From an uncultured Aquimarina sp. (GTDB lineage Bacteria; Bacteroidota; Bacteroidia; Flavobacteriales; Flavobacteriaceae): 64,000 nucleotides of DNA. The notes beneath the pieces are model-generated. The model was given only the letters and a program-made list of their open reading frames with translations. It had not been told where the DNA came from and did no database searches. Location of the stretch: NCBI RefSeq assembly GCF_947500065.1, contig NZ_CANMQT010000006.1:350417-414416 (forward strand), read 5' to 3'. The position numbers were made by a program, and so were the translations under genes. Below are positions 36,704-46,187 of this stretch, piece after piece. How positions within the stretch are numbered: the first letter of the stretch is position 1; the number at the start of each line of letters is the position of its first letter.

Positions 36704-37798
36704 CTATACAATGGTAAATAATTCTATTTGTTCATTTTTTCCTCTTAATGAAGTTTTATCTATTGCCTTATATGTAAAACCAGAGTCTATTTTTAATTTT
36801 TGAACTAAATGATCAGAAATAAGAATGACTTGTTCATAGGTGTTACAAAGTCCTTGAATTCTAGCTGTAGTATTAAGAACATCTCCTGTAAATACGATAT
36901 TCTTTTTTATAGTTCCAATTTCTCCGGCTGTTATCATTCCGTAATGAAACCCTGCTTTAAACGTTGGTAAGACCCCAAATTGTTTCAGATATTTTGGAGA
37001 TTTTTTTTCCAGAGCTTCTTGCATAGAGTAAAAACAATGAATGCAATTATCGCTTTTAAGTCCTTTATCCAAACTCCAGGAAACTACGATTTCATCCCCT
37101 ACATACTGATATACGATACCCGCATGTTGTACTATAGCGTTAGATAAATCGGAATAATATTCCGCTAGCATCTCAAAATATTTTACGTGACCTAATTTTT
37201 CAGCGATTGTGGTAGATGATTTCATGTCTAAAAACATAAAAATGCGCTCTTCTTCAATAGGTTTATGATATTTTCCAGTAAAAAAATTAAATAATACTTC
37301 CTGACCAATATTATCACTTACTTCCAGATAAAATAAAGAAAGTCCAATAGTTGTTATGATATATAGTATAATACTCAGAAAAGCAATATTAGTAACAAAA
37401 TTCCGGATGTTTATCCATACGTTTTTATCAAATAAATTAGTTTCAAATTCAACTATGAATGATACGGCGGCAGTACTAATTAAGAAAATAATTACCACGG
37501 TTATATAAAAAGCTATTTTGTAAATTATCTTTTTGAGAAAGCTCTTAGAAGAAAAGAATTTATTAAAATAGAGTACTTCAAAAGAACCTATAATCAATCC
37601 AAAAATAGTTGCAGAAATTATGGAAATAATGATACTGTTATTAAAGTTATAAGGATTATTAGTAGAAGGGTAATGAGTAGCATCACCAAGAATTCCTTTT
37701 TCTAAAAATAAATAAATAAAGGATGAAATAATAAAAAGTATAACGAAAGGAGCAATCCTATATATTAATCTTTTTTTTAAAGGAGAAAGTATACTCAT
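36704..37798 (-). CDS. membrane class III adenylate/guanylate cyclase
   Basis: The 364-residue protein has about four N-terminal membrane helices (residues 12-30, 50-70, 85-112 and 132-160). A C-terminal class III cyclase domain follows from about residue 180. The metal-binding aspartates are present in FMFLDMKSST and YVGDEIVVSW, and the transition-state Asn and Arg in NTTARIQGLC. All catalytic residues that I can check are kept, so it should make cAMP or cGMP. Nucleotide choice cannot be told from these residues by eye. Two Crp-family regulators occur in the window (13.4 kb and 48.2 kb) but neither is adjacent. It is a single gene. Confidence 0.9.
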   Translation of the reverse strand: MSILSPLKKRLIYRIAPFVILFIISSFIYLFLEKGILGDATHYPSTNNPYNFNNSIIISIISATIFGLIIGSFEVLYFNKFFSSKSFLKKIIYKIAFYITVVIIFLISTAAVSFIVEFETNLFDKNVWINIRNFVTNIAFLSIILYIITTIGLSLFYLEVSDNIGQEVLFNFFTGKYHKPIEEERIFMFLDMKSSTTIAEKLGHVKYFEMLAEYYSDLSNAIVQHAGIVYQYVGDEIVVSWSLDKGLKSDNCIHCFYSMQEALEKKSPKYLKQFGVLPTFKAGFHYGMITAGEIGTIKKNIVFTGDVLNTTARIQGLCNTYEQVILISDHLVQKLKIDSGFTYKAIDKTSLRGKNEQIELFTIV

Positions 37799-37959
37799 TA
37801 AAAGTATGAATGTTAGCTAATGGTTAAAGAGAGTCTTGCTCTCTCAAATTTAAGAATAAATATTTTGGGTATTAACAATTGATCCAGAAAAGGATTGATC
37901 ACATTATATAAAGTTGCATAGAAGTCTTTGCTATATTTTAATTAGAAATGAATTGATGA

Positions 37960-38805
37960 TTATTTTTTCATTAGGGTATTAATAGCAAAAGATGCTTGAA
38001 TCGTTTCTAAACTAATATCTAAATCTTCTATTTCATCATCTAAAGATGTGTCAGTTTCTTTAGCTTCATTTTGATAGCTTATAAGTTTCCACTCTTTGTT
38101 ATTGTATTCTAGAGAGGTCAAGTTTTCAATCCAATCACCAGAGTTTAGGTATATACAAGATCCGTTTTTATTAGATTTTTTAGTGATTTGAGGTTGATGG
38201 ATATGTCCGCAAATTACATAATGATACTTATTATCAATAGCTAAATCTGCTGCTACTTGTTCAAAATCATTAATATACTTTACGGCCTTCTTGACACTAT
38301 TTTTGATCTTTTTGGATAAAGAGAATTTTTCTTTTCCAAACTTTACTAAACACCAATTCATAAGTTGATTTATTAATATCAAAAGATCATATCCCCAACC
38401 ACCCAGTTTGGCAAGCCATTTTGCATTTTGTATAGAAGCATCAAAGATGTCTCCATGAAATATCCAAGTTTTTTTATTATCTAACTCCAAAACAACTTTA
38501 TCTACTAATTGGAAATTACCCATTTTGGTATCACTAAACTTTCTTAGCATCTCATCATGATTCCCTGTTACATAAATAACTTCAGTACCTTTTGAAGCAA
38601 AATTGATAATCTTTTTGATGATTTTAAGGTGTGATTTAGGAAAATAATGTTTTCTAAATTGCCATATATCTATAATATCTCCATTCAGAATAAGTGTTTT
38701 TGGTTTTATACTATTTAGGTAACTTAACAATTCTTTTGCCTGACACCCGAATGTTCCTAGATGGACATCAGAAATCACAACAACTTCAACAATACGTTTT
38801 TTCAT
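37960..38805 (-). CDS. metallophosphoesterase, LpxH-like UDP-2,3-diacylglucosamine hydrolase family
   Basis: The 281-residue calcineurin-fold phosphoesterase has all five metal motifs: VVISDVHLGTFGC, LNGDIIDIW, VTGNHDEML, IFHGDIFD and VICGHIHQP. The order and spacing match the LpxH/LpxI-type UDP-diacylglucosamine phosphoesterases of lipid A synthesis, although many Bacteroidota carry several homologs with unknown targets. No signal peptide is seen. The last 40 residues are acidic and Ser/Thr-rich (ETDTSLDDEIEDLD). It is a single gene, 154 bases from the cyclase gene. Confidence 0.85.
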   Translation of the reverse strand: MKKRIVEVVVISDVHLGTFGCQAKELLSYLNSIKPKTLILNGDIIDIWQFRKHYFPKSHLKIIKKIINFASKGTEVIYVTGNHDEMLRKFSDTKMGNFQLVDKVVLELDNKKTWIFHGDIFDASIQNAKWLAKLGGWGYDLLILINQLMNWCLVKFGKEKFSLSKKIKNSVKKAVKYINDFEQVAADLAIDNKYHYVICGHIHQPQITKKSNKNGSCIYLNSGDWIENLTSLEYNNKEWKLISYQNEAKETDTSLDDEIEDLDISLETIQASFAINTLMKK

Positions 38806-38898
38806 AGACTATAGTAAGCCTCAAATTAACTACACATAGATTAAAAAACAATTAACTGATTGTGAGTATATTGTTATGCTTTACGCCTCTTAGATTTC

Positions 38899-39117
38899 TT
38901 ATGTTATCATCATGTTAATAAGGAGCTTGGATTCCCTAAAAGCTTGTCTACATTTTGATAAAATGGTTCTATATACTTTCTTAACAACTAAAGAATTGGT
39001 TTGTTTTGCTTTTTTCTTATCCTGAAGTATATCTAAATTCGTCTTGTAAATCTTAACAGTATTCTTACTGAAAGGTTCGAAATATCTTTTTCTAATTAAA
39101 ATTATTTTATGACATTT
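38899..39117 (-). pseudogene. open frame without start codon in the 38.8-39.1 kb gap (gene remnant or chance)
   Basis: In this 318-base gap the minus strand is open for 72 codons, ending at a TAA (38,899-38,901), but it has no ATG, GTG or TTG start. The translation is basic and helix-like (for example RYFEPFSKNTVKIYKTNLDI and VVKKVYRTILSKCRQAF). In DNA this rich in A and T a 72-codon open stretch is more than usual but not decisive. It may be a decayed gene tail or the complement of a long 5' region of the glucosidase gene. No function is assigned. Confidence 0.2.
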
Positions 39118-39123
39118 TTACAA

Positions 39124-41397
39124 ATGAAAAATTATACTAGAAAAATATTATTGTTTGTCTTGGTTAGTGTATTGTTATCCTGTGAATCTAAAACTGTAGA
39201 TACTTCAAAAAAGGATGTGACAATAGATCCTATTGAGAATAAAATTGATAGTGTACTTTCTAAAATGTCTTTAGAAGAGAAAATTGGTCAGACCGCTCAA
39301 AGGGGTAAATCAAGTAGAGTAAAAGATTTACCTAAAGATCTTAAAGAAGCCGTGAGAAAAGGACAGATTGGTTCTTTTCTTAATATTATGAATAAAGAAG
39401 ATGCAAAAGAATTACAAAGGTTAGCCGTAGAAGAAAGCCCTAGCAAGATTCCATTAATTTTTGCACGAGATGTAATCCATGGTTTCAAAACAATTTTCCC
39501 TATTCCGCTAGGGCAGGCGGCTTCATTTAATCCTATGTTAGTACAAGAAGGTTCTAGAATAGCGGCAATAGAAGCAAGTACAAGTGGTATTAGGTGGACT
39601 TTTGCTCCTATGTTAGACATATCAAGGGATCCTAGATGGGGTAGGATTGCAGAATCAGCAGGAGAAGATCCTTATCTAACAAGTGTAATGGCAGAAGCAT
39701 ATATAAAAGGTTTTCAGGGAGAAGATTTATCATCTCCAACAAGTATGGCTGCCTGTGCAAAACATTTTATAGGATATGGTGCAGCAGAAGGAGGAAGGGA
39801 TTACAATACAGCGAATATTAATGAAAATTTACTACATAATACTTATTTGAAGCCATTTAAGACAGCTGTAAATGCCGGTTCTGCAACATTTATGACTAGC
39901 TTTAATGATCTTAATGGTGTTCCGGCATCTGCTAATAAACATATTCTTAAAGACATTTTAAGAGATGAATGGGGTTTTGACGGTTTTGTTGTAAGTGATT
40001 GGAATTCTATTATAGAAATGGTAAATCATGGATTTGCAAAAGATCAGAAGGAAGCAGCAGAGAAATCAATAAATGCAATGTTGGACATGGAAATGACTAG
40101 TACTTCATATCAAGATCATTTAAAAGATTTAATTAGTGAAGGTAAGTTTTCTGAAAAAAAATTGAATGAGATTGTTAAGAATATCCTTCGTGTAAAATTT
40201 AGGTTAGGGTTATTTGATAATCCACATTTCGATCCTAATGATGCAATTCTTTACGATAAAAAGCATTTAGCTTCGGCCCAAGAATCCGCTACAGAAAGTA
40301 CAGTATTATTAAAAAACACTAATAACTTATTACCATTAAATCCCAAAAAGAAATTGGCTATTATTGGACCATTAGCAAATGTTCTTCATGAACAATTGGG
40401 TACTTGGACTTTTGATGGTGAAAAGGAACATACAATTACTCCGTTAAAATCATTTCAACAGGATAATCAGTATACAATTCAATACAGCGAAGGATTATCA
40501 TACAGTAGAGATAAATCAACAGAAGGTTTTAGAAATGCAATAAATGTTGCAAAGTCTTCTGATGTGATTCTATTTTTTGCAGGAGAAGAAGCTATTTTAT
40601 CTGGAGAAGCGCATAGTAGAGCCAATATAAATCTTCCTGGAACTCAAGAAGAATTAATTACAGAATTATATAAAACAGGAAAACCTATTGTTTTGGTTAT
40701 TATGGCAGGAAGACCAATTACTTTGGGAAATGTTATAGATAAGGTTGATGCCATTTTAATGGCTTGGCATCCGGGAACTATGGGCGGACCTGCTTTGAAA
40801 AATATTATAACAGGTGAGGTTTCACCTTCAGGAAAACTACCAGTTACCTGGCCAAAAGAGGTTGGACAAATACCGATTCATTATAATCATAAAAATACTG
40901 GTAGACCTGTGATTCCAGAAGAATTTGTACATATGGATTCAATACCAATTGCAGCTTGGCAAAGTTCACTTGGTAACACATCTCATTATTTGGATGCTGG
41001 TTTTTTACCACAATATCCTTTTGGATATGGGTTAAGTTATAGTAATTTTAAGTACTCAGACATTGCTATTTCATCAACAAGTCCGAAGATAGGAGATACA
41101 ATTACTGTAAAAGTTAGTGTTACCAATACAGGAAAAATAAAAGCTAAAGAAACGGTACAATTGTATTTTAGAGATCTGGTAGGTAGTTTAACCAGACCAG
41201 TTAAGGAACTCTTACGTTTTAAAAAAGTAACTTTAGAAGCAGGAGCGTCAAAAGAAGTTGTATTTAGTTTTTCTACGGATGATTTAGCTTTTTACGGGCC
41301 AGATAAAATATGGGTTACAGAACCAGGTGATTTCAAACTATGGGTAAGTGAACATTCGATGGATGAAACTAACGAATTAGAATTTACATTAGAATAA
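39124..41397 (+). CDS. GH3 family beta-glucosidase lipoprotein
   Basis: The protein of 757 residues from the ATG at 39124 has a lipoprotein signal (LFVLVSVLLSCES, Cys near residue 21), pointing to periplasmic or outer-membrane anchoring. I prefer this ATG over the one at 39109 because it starts right before the signal peptide (MKNYTRKILL). The GH3 N-terminal barrel holds the nucleophile aspartate in GFVVSDWNSI, and KHFIGYGAAEGGRDYN is the family's Lys-His region. The C-terminal sandwich and a fibronectin-like domain (VSVTNTGKIKAKETVQLYF) follow. It should release glucose from beta-glucosides. The gluconate genes lie directly downstream. Confidence 0.93.
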   Translation: MKNYTRKILLFVLVSVLLSCESKTVDTSKKDVTIDPIENKIDSVLSKMSLEEKIGQTAQRGKSSRVKDLPKDLKEAVRKGQIGSFLNIMNKEDAKELQRLAVEESPSKIPLIFARDVIHGFKTIFPIPLGQAASFNPMLVQEGSRIAAIEASTSGIRWTFAPMLDISRDPRWGRIAESAGEDPYLTSVMAEAYIKGFQGEDLSSPTSMAACAKHFIGYGAAEGGRDYNTANINENLLHNTYLKPFKTAVNAGSATFMTSFNDLNGVPASANKHILKDILRDEWGFDGFVVSDWNSIIEMVNHGFAKDQKEAAEKSINAMLDMEMTSTSYQDHLKDLISEGKFSEKKLNEIVKNILRVKFRLGLFDNPHFDPNDAILYDKKHLASAQESATESTVLLKNTNNLLPLNPKKKLAIIGPLANVLHEQLGTWTFDGEKEHTITPLKSFQQDNQYTIQYSEGLSYSRDKSTEGFRNAINVAKSSDVILFFAGEEAILSGEAHSRANINLPGTQEELITELYKTGKPIVLVIMAGRPITLGNVIDKVDAILMAWHPGTMGGPALKNIITGEVSPSGKLPVTWPKEVGQIPIHYNHKNTGRPVIPEEFVHMDSIPIAAWQSSLGNTSHYLDAGFLPQYPFGYGLSYSNFKYSDIAISSTSPKIGDTITVKVSVTNTGKIKAKETVQLYFRDLVGSLTRPVKELLRFKKVTLEAGASKEVVFSFSTDDLAFYGPDKIWVTEPGDFKLWVSEHSMDETNELEFTLE

Positions 41398-41413
41398 AAG
41401 TAACAAGGATATT

Positions 41414-43330
41414 GTGAGCAAAGGTATTGTATACATACTATACGGGGTTTCTGGAAGTGGAAAAACCACTATAGGAAAAAAGTTAGCTAAAGATTTCGAT
41501 ATTCCTTTTTTTGATGCTGATGATTTTCATCCAGAAAGCAATATTCAAAAAATGTCAAATGGATTTCCATTAGATGATACCGATAGAGAACCTTGGTTGC
41601 AACGATTAGCGAATGAAATAATTGATTGGAGTACTAAAAAAGGAGCAGTATTAGCTTGTTCTGCTCTAAAGCAAAAATACAGAGAAACACTTAAATCTAT
41701 TGATCCGGAATATATAGAATGGATACTTCTGGATGGAAGTTTTGATTTGATTGCCAATCGTATGGGAGCAAGAAAGAATCACTTCTTCAAAAAGGAAATG
41801 CTGGTTTCTCAATTTGAAACTTTAGAAAAATCAGAAGAAGGTATTGTAATAGATATAGACAAAAATAGTGATGAAATTGTGAATGAAATTAAATCTAAAT
41901 TGAATACAAATAAATCACAGTTAGGATTGATAGGATTAGGAGTTATGGGAAAGAGTTTAGCGATAAACCTCTTATCTAATAAGTTTACGCTGTCTGTATA
42001 TAATAGACAAGTAAAGGGGAAAGAAGTTGATGTTGCTAGAAAATTTGAAGAGGAACAGTCTAATAATGGGAGAATATTAGGATTTGATGATTTACAATCT
42101 TTTGTCAATTCTTTAGAGCAACCACGTACAATAGTCGTTATGGTGAATGCAGGAAAACCTGTCGATTTAGTAATCGATGCATTAGTACCATTGTTGTCTA
42201 AAGAAGATTGTATTATTGATGGAGGGAATTCTCATTATAAAGCTACATTAGAAAGAAGTAATAAACTTATCAAACATGAAATTCATTTTTTGGGAACCGG
42301 AATTTCAGGAGGAGAAGAAGGTGCGTTAAAAGGTCCATCAATTATGCCAGGTGGATCCGAAGAAGCATATGATACATCTGGATTGTTTTTAGAAGCTATT
42401 GCAGCAAGAGATAAGAATGGTGATAGCTGTTGTGCATATATAGGGCCAGAAGGATCGGGTCATTTTGTGAAAATGGTTCATAACGGGATTGAATATGCCG
42501 AGATGCAATTATTGGCAGAAACCTACCATGTCTTGCGTTTTTATGCAAATAAAACTCCAGTTCAAATAGCGGATATTTTTAGTATTTGGAGAAATAATGG
42601 ATTAGATAGTTATTTACTAGAGATAACTTCACGGATTCTTCTTGAAAAAGAAGGAGATGATTTTCTAATTGACAAAATCTTAGACAAAGCAGGGCAGAAG
42701 GGAACAGGTGGTTGGTCTACGAATGCTGCTTTAGAATTAGGGATTCCTTTATCTACAATTTCTGAGTCCGTAATGGCTCGTAATATTTCTGGAATCAAAT
42801 CCCAACGTGTAGAAGCTTCAGAGAGATATCAGCTAAAAAAGTCTAGTATTTCTTCAGATGACACTGTATTTGTTGAAAATTTAGAAAAAGCCTTTAAAGC
42901 TACTTGTGTTATAAATCATCATATTGGTTTTGAGTTAATTAAAGAAGCATCTAATGAATATAACTGGGAACTAAACCTGTCCAAAATAGCTAGAATATGG
43001 ACCAACGGCTGTATAATACGAAGTGATTTAATGGAACAAATTTGGGAGTTGTTTTTAAATAATAACGACACTTCTTTATTAATGTTACCTGATATAGTTA
43101 CTATTATGAAATCTAATATAAGTTCACTTTCGGAAATAGTTTCTATTGGATTAAAAGCTGGATTTTCATTACCTGTTCTTTCTGCAGCGACTAACTACTT
43201 TTTAACATACACATCTGCTCAATCATCGGCAAATATTATACAAGCACAACGGGATTATTTTGGAGCGCATACCTATCAAAGAGTAGATACATCACTAGAT
43301 GAATATTTTCATACAAACTGGAAACATTAA
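41414..43330 (+). CDS. fusion of gluconokinase and 6-phosphogluconate dehydrogenase
   Basis: One 638-residue protein carries two complete enzymes. Residues 1-165 are a GntK-type gluconokinase (P-loop GVSGSGKTT at 11-19, then FFDADDFHPESNIQKM and ACSALKQKYRETL). Residues 172-638 are a full-length 6-phosphogluconate dehydrogenase (NADP fold GLIGLGVMGKSLA, active-site GTGISGGEEGALKGPS and KMVHNGIEYAEM, GQKGTGGWST, and C-terminal QRDYFGAHTYQR). Gluconate would be phosphorylated and then oxidatively decarboxylated to ribulose 5-phosphate by one polypeptide. The start is GTG at 41414. It sits 17 bases after the GH3 gene and three bases before the gluconate permease, forming an operon. Confidence 0.93.
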   Translation: MSKGIVYILYGVSGSGKTTIGKKLAKDFDIPFFDADDFHPESNIQKMSNGFPLDDTDREPWLQRLANEIIDWSTKKGAVLACSALKQKYRETLKSIDPEYIEWILLDGSFDLIANRMGARKNHFFKKEMLVSQFETLEKSEEGIVIDIDKNSDEIVNEIKSKLNTNKSQLGLIGLGVMGKSLAINLLSNKFTLSVYNRQVKGKEVDVARKFEEEQSNNGRILGFDDLQSFVNSLEQPRTIVVMVNAGKPVDLVIDALVPLLSKEDCIIDGGNSHYKATLERSNKLIKHEIHFLGTGISGGEEGALKGPSIMPGGSEEAYDTSGLFLEAIAARDKNGDSCCAYIGPEGSGHFVKMVHNGIEYAEMQLLAETYHVLRFYANKTPVQIADIFSIWRNNGLDSYLLEITSRILLEKEGDDFLIDKILDKAGQKGTGGWSTNAALELGIPLSTISESVMARNISGIKSQRVEASERYQLKKSSISSDDTVFVENLEKAFKATCVINHHIGFELIKEASNEYNWELNLSKIARIWTNGCIIRSDLMEQIWELFLNNNDTSLLMLPDIVTIMKSNISSLSEIVSIGLKAGFSLPVLSAATNYFLTYTSAQSSANIIQAQRDYFGAHTYQRVDTSLDEYFHTNWKH

Positions 43331-43333
43331 TTT

Positions 43334-44677
43334 ATGGACTATCAATTATTAATTGCTGTCGGAGTAGGCATCATTGCATTGCTTTTTATGATCCTGAAAT
43401 TAAGAATGCAAGCATTTATTGCATTGCTTATTGTTTGCATATTAGTAGGAATTGTTGCAGGATTACCAGCAGATGATATTCTTAATAGTATTAAGAATGG
43501 AATGGGAGGAACCCTGGGTTTTGTTGCTACGGTTGTAGGTTTAGGTGCACTGTTTGGTGGTTTGTTAGAAAATTCTGGAGGTGCACAAGGATTAGCTAAT
43601 TACATACTTAAATTAGCTGGAGAAAAAAATGCATCGTGGGCATTGATGATTACAGGGTTTATAATCGCAATCCCTGTATTTTTTGATGTGGCTTTTATAA
43701 TTTTAGTACCAATAGTGTATGCAATTGCAAGAAAAACTAAAAAATCTTTATTGCTTTATGCAATTCCTTTATTAGCTGGATTAGCAATCACACATAGTTT
43801 TATTCCACCTACTCCAGGTCCGGTTGCTGTAGCTGATATATTAGGAGCAAACTTAGGTTGGGTAATTGTATTTGGATTTATTACAGGTATTCCTGCTGCA
43901 ATTATTAGTGGACCTATTTTGGCAAGATATCTTGCTAAAAAAATAGATATCACGATCCCTGAAACTAATGATTCTAATATAACTATTGACAATACTCCTA
44001 ATCCTATTGGTATTATTGCAATTATTGCATTGCCTATTTTATTAATAGTATTAAAAACGGTTTTACTCGGAGATTGGTTTGCCGAAGGCGCATTGCCAGA
44101 ATCAATGGTATATATGATTACATTGTTGGGGCATCCTTTTACTGCTTTGATTATAGCGAATTTAATAGCTTGGTATTTTCTTGGAATTAAGAGAGGAGTT
44201 ACCAGAGATGAGCTTTTAAAAATATCAATGAAATCATTCAAACCCGCTGGAGCTATTATTTTACTAACTGGTGCCGGTGGAGCTTTTAAACAAATACTAG
44301 TAGATACCAAAGCAGGAGAGTTATTGGCTTCTTCGCTACAGAGTTCGTATATCCATCCATTACTATTTGCATTTATAGTAGCTGCTTTGATTAGAGTTTT
44401 GCAAGGCTCTGCTACAACGGCTATGATTGCGGCAGCTGGTATTACTTCGCCTATTATTCTTGCTGGAGATTTTAGTGCAGCTCAGATAGCTCTTTTTGTA
44501 ATTTCCATAGCTTCTGGAGCAACCATCTTATCACACGTAAATGACAGCGGGTTTTGGTTGGTTGGTCAATATCTGGGAATGACAGAGAAACAAACCTTTC
44601 GTTCCTGGACTGTTATGACAACTCTTATTGCAATTACAGGATTTTTGATGTCTTTATTATTGTGGTATATTTTTTAG
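43334..44677 (+). CDS. gntP: gluconate:H+ symporter, GntP family
   Basis: This 447-residue inner-membrane protein has about 12-14 hydrophobic segments throughout. It contains family blocks such as LGALFGGLLENSGGAQ, FFDVAFIILVPIVYAIARK, THSFIPPTPGPVAVADILG and QGSATTAMIAAAG. GntP carriers import gluconate or related sugar acids with protons. The gene starts three bases after the gluconokinase/6PGDH fusion, which fits a gluconate-uptake-and-use operon. It is the last gene of the unit. Confidence 0.93.
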   Translation: MDYQLLIAVGVGIIALLFMILKLRMQAFIALLIVCILVGIVAGLPADDILNSIKNGMGGTLGFVATVVGLGALFGGLLENSGGAQGLANYILKLAGEKNASWALMITGFIIAIPVFFDVAFIILVPIVYAIARKTKKSLLLYAIPLLAGLAITHSFIPPTPGPVAVADILGANLGWVIVFGFITGIPAAIISGPILARYLAKKIDITIPETNDSNITIDNTPNPIGIIAIIALPILLIVLKTVLLGDWFAEGALPESMVYMITLLGHPFTALIIANLIAWYFLGIKRGVTRDELLKISMKSFKPAGAIILLTGAGGAFKQILVDTKAGELLASSLQSSYIHPLLFAFIVAALIRVLQGSATTAMIAAAGITSPIILAGDFSAAQIALFVISIASGATILSHVNDSGFWLVGQYLGMTEKQTFRSWTVMTTLIAITGFLMSLLLWYIF

Positions 44678-44818
44678 TATATCGTTAGATGCTATTCCGA
44701 AGAGAATAAATTAAAATAATTTATTCAGTTAATAACCATTTAACTACCCGTTTAGGGTGGGAATATTATCATTAATAAAATGTAGTTTTAAGGTGATTAA
44801 TAATTTAAGTGGAGTATT

Positions 44819-44956
44819 ATGAAAACATTACATGATCTGAAAAAACTGTATAAAGAATTAGAAAAAGATGAAAAGTATAAGATTAATGGAGGTACTCAAC
44901 AAAAATCTGTTGTGATATGGTGTAGAATGGCGCTTACTTATGAACCTTGTGGATAA
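44819..44956 (+). CDS. 45-residue double-glycine-leader peptide (candidate RiPP/bacteriocin-like precursor)
   Basis: An ATG at 44819 preceded by GGAG (44811-44814) opens a 45-codon gene ending TAA at 44954-44956. The first 25 residues are a charged helical leader ending in a double-glycine cleavage site (KYKINGG). The last 20 residues form a core-like segment with two cysteines (VVIWCRMALTYEPC, then Gly). This matches the Bacteroidota natural-product precursor pattern (charged leader, GG or NGG end, short core). Downstream lie an AraC-type regulator and a CPBP membrane protease, a family often linked to bacteriocin loci. No modifying enzyme or C39-peptidase transporter is present nearby, so export would rely on genes elsewhere. 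Confidence 0.6.
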   Translation: MKTLHDLKKLYKELEKDEKYKINGGTQQKSVVIWCRMALTYEPCG

Positions 44957-45078
44957 TCATTTTGATTATTAAAGAGTAATATTAGATTTTGGAATTCATC
45001 TTCGAATATATAATTATGTTATTCTTTATAGAATCATTAGGATAAACAAAGATTAAAAATTACTTTCTTTGTTTCATA

Positions 45079-46113
45079 ATGAATCCAGAAATTTTTAAAC
45101 ATATAGAGTTATTATTAGGTAGCGTAGGTTTTATCATTGCGCTATTCTTTGGGGTATTTCTATTGGTAACTAAAGAACAGAGAGCTATTGCCAATGTATT
45201 CCTAGCTATGTACCTTTTGGCATTTAGTCTTAGAATTGGTAAATCCTTGTTTTATAATTACTTTCCTATTGATCCTATAATTAGAAATGTGTTTTTAGGA
45301 TTGCTGTTGGCAATTGGTCCTTCATTATGGTTTTATACAACACGATTATTTCTACCAAGTGAAATAGAGAAGTGGAGATCAGTTTTGATTCAATATGTTC
45401 CTATGGTTTTATTTATAGGATTTTGTTGGATAATCCCAAATGATGCTTCCTTATTTTCTAGAATCATTTTTATAGGCTTATTACTTCATATATTAATCTA
45501 CGGAGTATATACGCTATATTGGTTGTTTATCAATAAGAATCATAAGTCTCAAGAAATATATCGTTGGTTACTATTTTTTACAGTACTTACTATTGCCATG
45601 TCACTTATCCAGATTGGAGTTTTTTTAAATTTGGTTTCATATCTGAGTACAGCATTCTTATTCTCAGTCGTAGTTCTTATTTTATCTATTTGGGCATTAA
45701 AGAATCCTTTTCTGTTTCAAATAGAAAATGAAAAGTACGCCAATTCTTCATTAAGTAATGAAAATGCAATAACATATTTGAAAAAGCTAACAGATTTAAT
45801 GGAAAAGGAGAGATTGTTTTTAGATCCAGAAATTACATTAACTAAACTTAGTAACCGAATTGGAATTACATCTAAACAACTATCTCAGGTAATTAATCAG
45901 AATAAAAACGAAAACTATTCGCAGTTTGTAGCGAGATATCGCATAGAAGAAGCTAAACGATTATTGAGCTTGCCAGAATATCATAATTATAAAATATCTG
46001 CAATAGCATATGAAAGCGGTTTTAATAGTATCTCTTCTTTTAATACAGCTTTTAAAAAGCTAGCCAATACCACTGCAGTGCAATACAGACAGTCTCAATT
46101 AAATTCTTTATAG
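45079..46113 (+). CDS. AraC-family regulator with N-terminal membrane domain
   Basis: The 344-residue protein has about seven N-terminal membrane helices (residues 8-210). A C-terminal AraC-type DNA-binding domain of two HTH motifs follows (ITLTKLSNRIGITSKQLSQVI, and KISAIAYESGFNSISSFNTAFKK). This layout is common in Flavobacteriaceae and suggests a membrane-bound sensor that acts on DNA directly. It lies between the GG-leader peptide gene (123 bases upstream) and a CPBP protease gene (74 bases downstream), all on the plus strand, so it may control either. Confidence 0.9.
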   Translation: MNPEIFKHIELLLGSVGFIIALFFGVFLLVTKEQRAIANVFLAMYLLAFSLRIGKSLFYNYFPIDPIIRNVFLGLLLAIGPSLWFYTTRLFLPSEIEKWRSVLIQYVPMVLFIGFCWIIPNDASLFSRIIFIGLLLHILIYGVYTLYWLFINKNHKSQEIYRWLLFFTVLTIAMSLIQIGVFLNLVSYLSTAFLFSVVVLILSIWALKNPFLFQIENEKYANSSLSNENAITYLKKLTDLMEKERLFLDPEITLTKLSNRIGITSKQLSQVINQNKNENYSQFVARYRIEEAKRLLSLPEYHNYKISAIAYESGFNSISSFNTAFKKLANTTAVQYRQSQLNSL

Positions 46114-46187
46114 CGTTTTATAGCTTTAAGTTGTAACTATTTTAGTTTACAAGTGTCTCATAGGAAGGAAGAAACCTAAAAATAGAT

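Noticed and set aside
43756..44310. 184-residue minus-strand frame
   Set aside because: It is opposite gntP, whose membrane protein is unmistakable; antisense of hydrophobic codons often stays open.
44700..44730. AATAAAT...ATTTATT inverted repeat after gntP as terminator
   Set aside because: It is A/T only, seven base pairs, with no T run; could arise by chance here.
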